Below the pieces are notes generated by a model. The model saw only the letters and a program-made list of their open reading frames with translations, searched no databases and had not been told where the DNA came from. The translations under genes were made by a program, and so were the position numbers. Shown one piece after another: positions 46,512 to 48,320 of a stretch of DNA of 48,320 nt. Position 1 is the first letter of the stretch. Every line of letters begins with the position of its first letter. The stretch comes from Thermomonas hydrothermalis (lineage in GTDB: Bacteria; Pseudomonadota; Gammaproteobacteria; Xanthomonadales; Xanthomonadaceae): NCBI RefSeq assembly GCF_900129205.1, contig NZ_FQUK01000018.1:1-48320 (forward strand), written 5' to 3'.

Positions 46512-47876
46512 TCAATACGCAAACTGGTGAAAAACCGGATCCACGCAGCCACCCCACTCACCGTGGAACAGCGCGAGCTTCTGCTGCGCCGGGGTCTGCC
46601 CGCTTTCGGCGATCTCCAGCAGTGGCGTCAAGAAACCACTTTCATCAGCGCCACAGGCATCCGCACAAGCACGCCGACGTAACCCTGCTGCTGCGATTCG
46701 CAGGACTTCCTGGGCCAGTTCGCGCACCGTGCCGCTACGGAACGGCAACTGCAGCGCATGCCGCGGCACGCCGTCGCGCAGCGCATGCCGCTCCTCGCGG
46801 GTGAACGTGCGCACCAGATCCCAGGCCGCATCCAGCGCCGCATCGTCATACAGAAGCCCCACCCACAGCGCCGGCAGGGCACAAATCCGGTTCCACGGCC
46901 CGCTGTCGGCGCCCCGCATCTCCAAAAAGGTCTTCAGCCGCACTTCCGGGAACGCGGTGGTCATGTGATCGGAAAAATCGCGCAGCGTCGGCAGCGCCCC
47001 GGGCAGCACGTCCAGCCGGCCAGCCAGAAAATCGCGGAACGACTTGCCGCTGGCATCCAGATACCGCCCCTGCCGGTGTACGAAGTACATCGGCACGTCC
47101 AACAGGTAGTCGACATAGCGCTCGTAACCGAACCCGTCCTCAAACACGAAATCCAACAGGCCGGTGCGGTCGGGGTCGGTATCGGTCCAGACGTGCGAGC
47201 GATAGGAAAGAAACCCATTGGGTGCGCCATCCGTGAACGGCGAGTCGGCGAACAGGGCGGTCGCCACCGGCTGCAACGCCAGCGCGACCCGGAACTTCTT
47301 CACCATGTCCGCCTCGCTGGCGTAATCGAGGTTGACCTGCACGGTGCAGGTGCGGGTCATCATGTCCAGCCCCAGCCGCCCCACCTTGGGCATGTATTCG
47401 CGCATGATCTGGTAGCGCCCCTTGGGCATCCAGGGCATGTCCTCACGCCGCCATTTGGGTTGAAAGCCCATGCCAAGAAAGCCAAGACCTAGCGCATCAG
47501 CCACTGCCCGGACCTCGCGCAGATGACTACCCACCTCACGGCAGGTTTCGTGCAGGGTGGCAAGCGGAGCACCTGATAGCTCCAGCTGCCCGGCCGGCTC
47601 CAGCGTGACCGACGCCCCCTCACGGGTCAGCGCGATCACCCGCCCGTCTTCCTCATATGGGGTCCAGCCGAACCGGGTCAGCCCCTTGAGCAGTACCTCG
47701 ATGCCACGCTCACCCTCGAAGGTCGGCGGCCGCAGGTCGTCCCAGCGGAAGCCGAACTTTTCGTGTTCGGTGCCAATACGCCAGTCAGCGCGGGGCTTCT
47801 CGCCAGACGCAAACACCTCGACCAACTGGCGGCGGTCGGTAATCGGGGTCTGACGGGCGTCGCTGGGACCGGACAT
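46512..47876 (-). CDS. gshA: glutamate--cysteine ligase
   Basis: GshA joins glutamate and cysteine using ATP, the first step of glutathione synthesis. The 454-residue protein is of the GCS2 class seen in alphaproteobacteria, plants and xanthomonads, not the E. coli class: IGTEHEKFGF near the start, VTLEPAGQLELSGAP, TCTVQVNLDYASE and FLEMRGADSGPWNRICALPA. ATG at 47876 begins the family-length protein; the frame stays open upstream but that part shows no homology. A transposase gene starts 159 bp upstream on the other strand. Confidence 0.94.
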   Translation of the reverse strand: MSGPSDARQTPITDRRQLVEVFASGEKPRADWRIGTEHEKFGFRWDDLRPPTFEGERGIEVLLKGLTRFGWTPYEEDGRVIALTREGASVTLEPAGQLELSGAPLATLHETCREVGSHLREVRAVADALGLGFLGMGFQPKWRREDMPWMPKGRYQIMREYMPKVGRLGLDMMTRTCTVQVNLDYASEADMVKKFRVALALQPVATALFADSPFTDGAPNGFLSYRSHVWTDTDPDRTGLLDFVFEDGFGYERYVDYLLDVPMYFVHRQGRYLDASGKSFRDFLAGRLDVLPGALPTLRDFSDHMTTAFPEVRLKTFLEMRGADSGPWNRICALPALWVGLLYDDAALDAAWDLVRTFTREERHALRDGVPRHALQLPFRSGTVRELAQEVLRIAAAGLRRRACADACGADESGFLTPLLEIAESGQTPAQQKLALFHGEWGGCVDPVFHQFAY

Positions 47877-48035
47877 GCGCGAAGATCCTGACAAAGGATG
47901 CGCAGGATAGCCGGCCGACCCTGATGCTGACAGCACCACGCCGGTCTGCTGTGTTGCAACTGCATACGTATTCGGACGCATGGCCGTGCATAAGTTCAAA
48001 CACCTTTGGCACTCCTTCGAAGCAGGAGGAGCGCC
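47877..48035. other. gshA upstream region and left flank of the mobile element
   Basis: This 159-bp stretch must hold the gshA promoter (leftward) and the left end of the insertion element (rightward). A palindrome ATACGTAT lies near 47964-47971. I could not identify convincing -35/-10 boxes for gshA, nor the element's terminal inverted repeat, because its right end is outside the window. Confidence 0.4.
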
Positions 48036-48320
48036 ATGCAAGTGCACCATGCCGGGTACCGAATCCGGGGGTTCTATCGAATAGCCGCCTTGGGTCATCT
48101 TTGGGCAATGACCCCCAAAGACGCTCAACGAAGGCTGCACATCCTGCGCTTCTGGGACACACACGGCCTCGAAGCCACCCAAGACGCCTTCGACGTGTCC
48201 CGGCGCACGCTCTACCGGTGGAAGCAGGCCCTGCGCGAACAGGGCGGCAATCCCGCCGCCTTGGCCGCTCGATCCTGCGCGCCCAAACGCCGGCGCACGC
48301 CCAAGACCGACCCACGGCTG
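48036..48320 (+). CDS. helix-turn-helix transposase/integrase N-terminus (partial)
   Basis: The open frame runs off the right edge, so only the first 95 residues are visible. They form a homeodomain-like DNA-binding helix-turn-helix (RFWDTHGLEATQDAFDVS then RRTLYRWKQALR) followed by a basic linker (APKRRRTPKTDPRL), as found before the DDE catalytic core of IS481/IS3-like transposases. The catalytic residues are not in view. AGGAGGAG lies just upstream of the ATG. The final assignment to an IS family is uncertain. Confidence 0.72.
   Translation, partial: MQVHHAGYRIRGFYRIAALGHLWAMTPKDAQRRLHILRFWDTHGLEATQDAFDVSRRTLYRWKQALREQGGNPAALAARSCAPKRRRTPKTDPRL
48036..48320 (+). mobile_element. left part of an insertion sequence (truncated by window)
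   Basis: The transposase start marks a mobile element whose left boundary lies somewhere between gshA and 48036 and whose right end is outside the window. It is the only mobile DNA seen in the window. Boundaries and target duplication cannot be given. Confidence 0.5.

Noticed and set aside
47877-48182. Upstream in-frame extension of gshA.
   Set aside because: It would run antisense through the transposase start and lacks homology; ATG at 47876 gives the normal family length.

Overview
The window is GC-rich bacterial chromosome that reads like a member of the Xanthomonadaceae (Lysobacteraceae), Gammaproteobacteria. Support for this: the 16S start, the HprK/RapZ/EIIA(Man)/HPr/EI block, a membrane-anchored AlgC beside dut, proteobacterial GCS2-type GshA, LptD with a four-cysteine pattern, and a transposase start of a kind I associate with Xanthomonadaceae. 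This placement is inference from gene content. Nearly all of the window is housekeeping sequence; the only mobile DNA seen is a truncated transposase at the right edge. No tRNA, CRISPR array or prophage was seen.

Layout. 1-436: 5' end of a 16S rRNA gene on the minus strand with leader, BoxA-like site and two tandem promoters. 437-5753: tyrS, a secreted M23 peptidase, and the peptidoglycan-recycling genes anmK and ampG, the latter behind xthA. 6714-8077: pyrE and a small DUF4124 protein. 8141-12200 (minus): coaC-coaB-dut-algC, with CoaB and CoaC encoded by two genes rather than one fused gene. 12294-12968: radC with a clear terminator. 13170-22257 (minus): recC-recB-recD. 22399-24830 (minus): two ubiquinone-type flavin hydroxylases. 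24873-26930 (plus): a six-helix DUF6580 membrane protein coupled to a cobalamin adenosyltransferase, then a histone-deacetylase-like hydrolase. 27005-32618 (plus): lptD-surA-pdxA-rsmA.

32676-42073 is all minus strand: an HD-GYP protein that has lost its HD histidine, a permease-less PTS (hprK-rapZ-EIIA-HPr-EI), hpf, and the LPS block kdsD-kdsC-lptC-lptA-lptB. rpoN and ptsN, which sit near hpf in the classical proteobacterial arrangement, are absent from this locus. 42141-43645 holds ibaG-murA. 43701-47876 holds apaG-apaH, mgtE and gshA. At 48036-48320 the transposase start runs off the end.

Working together: envelope building dominates (KdsD/KdsC make Kdo; LptB, A, C and D export LPS; SurA assembles LptD; MurA, AnmK, AmpG and the M23 enzyme handle peptidoglycan). 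A second theme is nutrient and second-messenger signalling (PTS/HprK, RapZ, ApaH, HD-GYP). Gene packing is very tight: at least fourteen neighbouring pairs overlap as ATGA, GTGA or TGATG, so translational coupling is widespread. The best candidates for undescribed biology are the DUF6580/adenosyltransferase pair, the split coaC/coaB with an unusual residue at the catalytic-cysteine position, the degenerate HD-GYP protein and the rpoN-less PTS locus.
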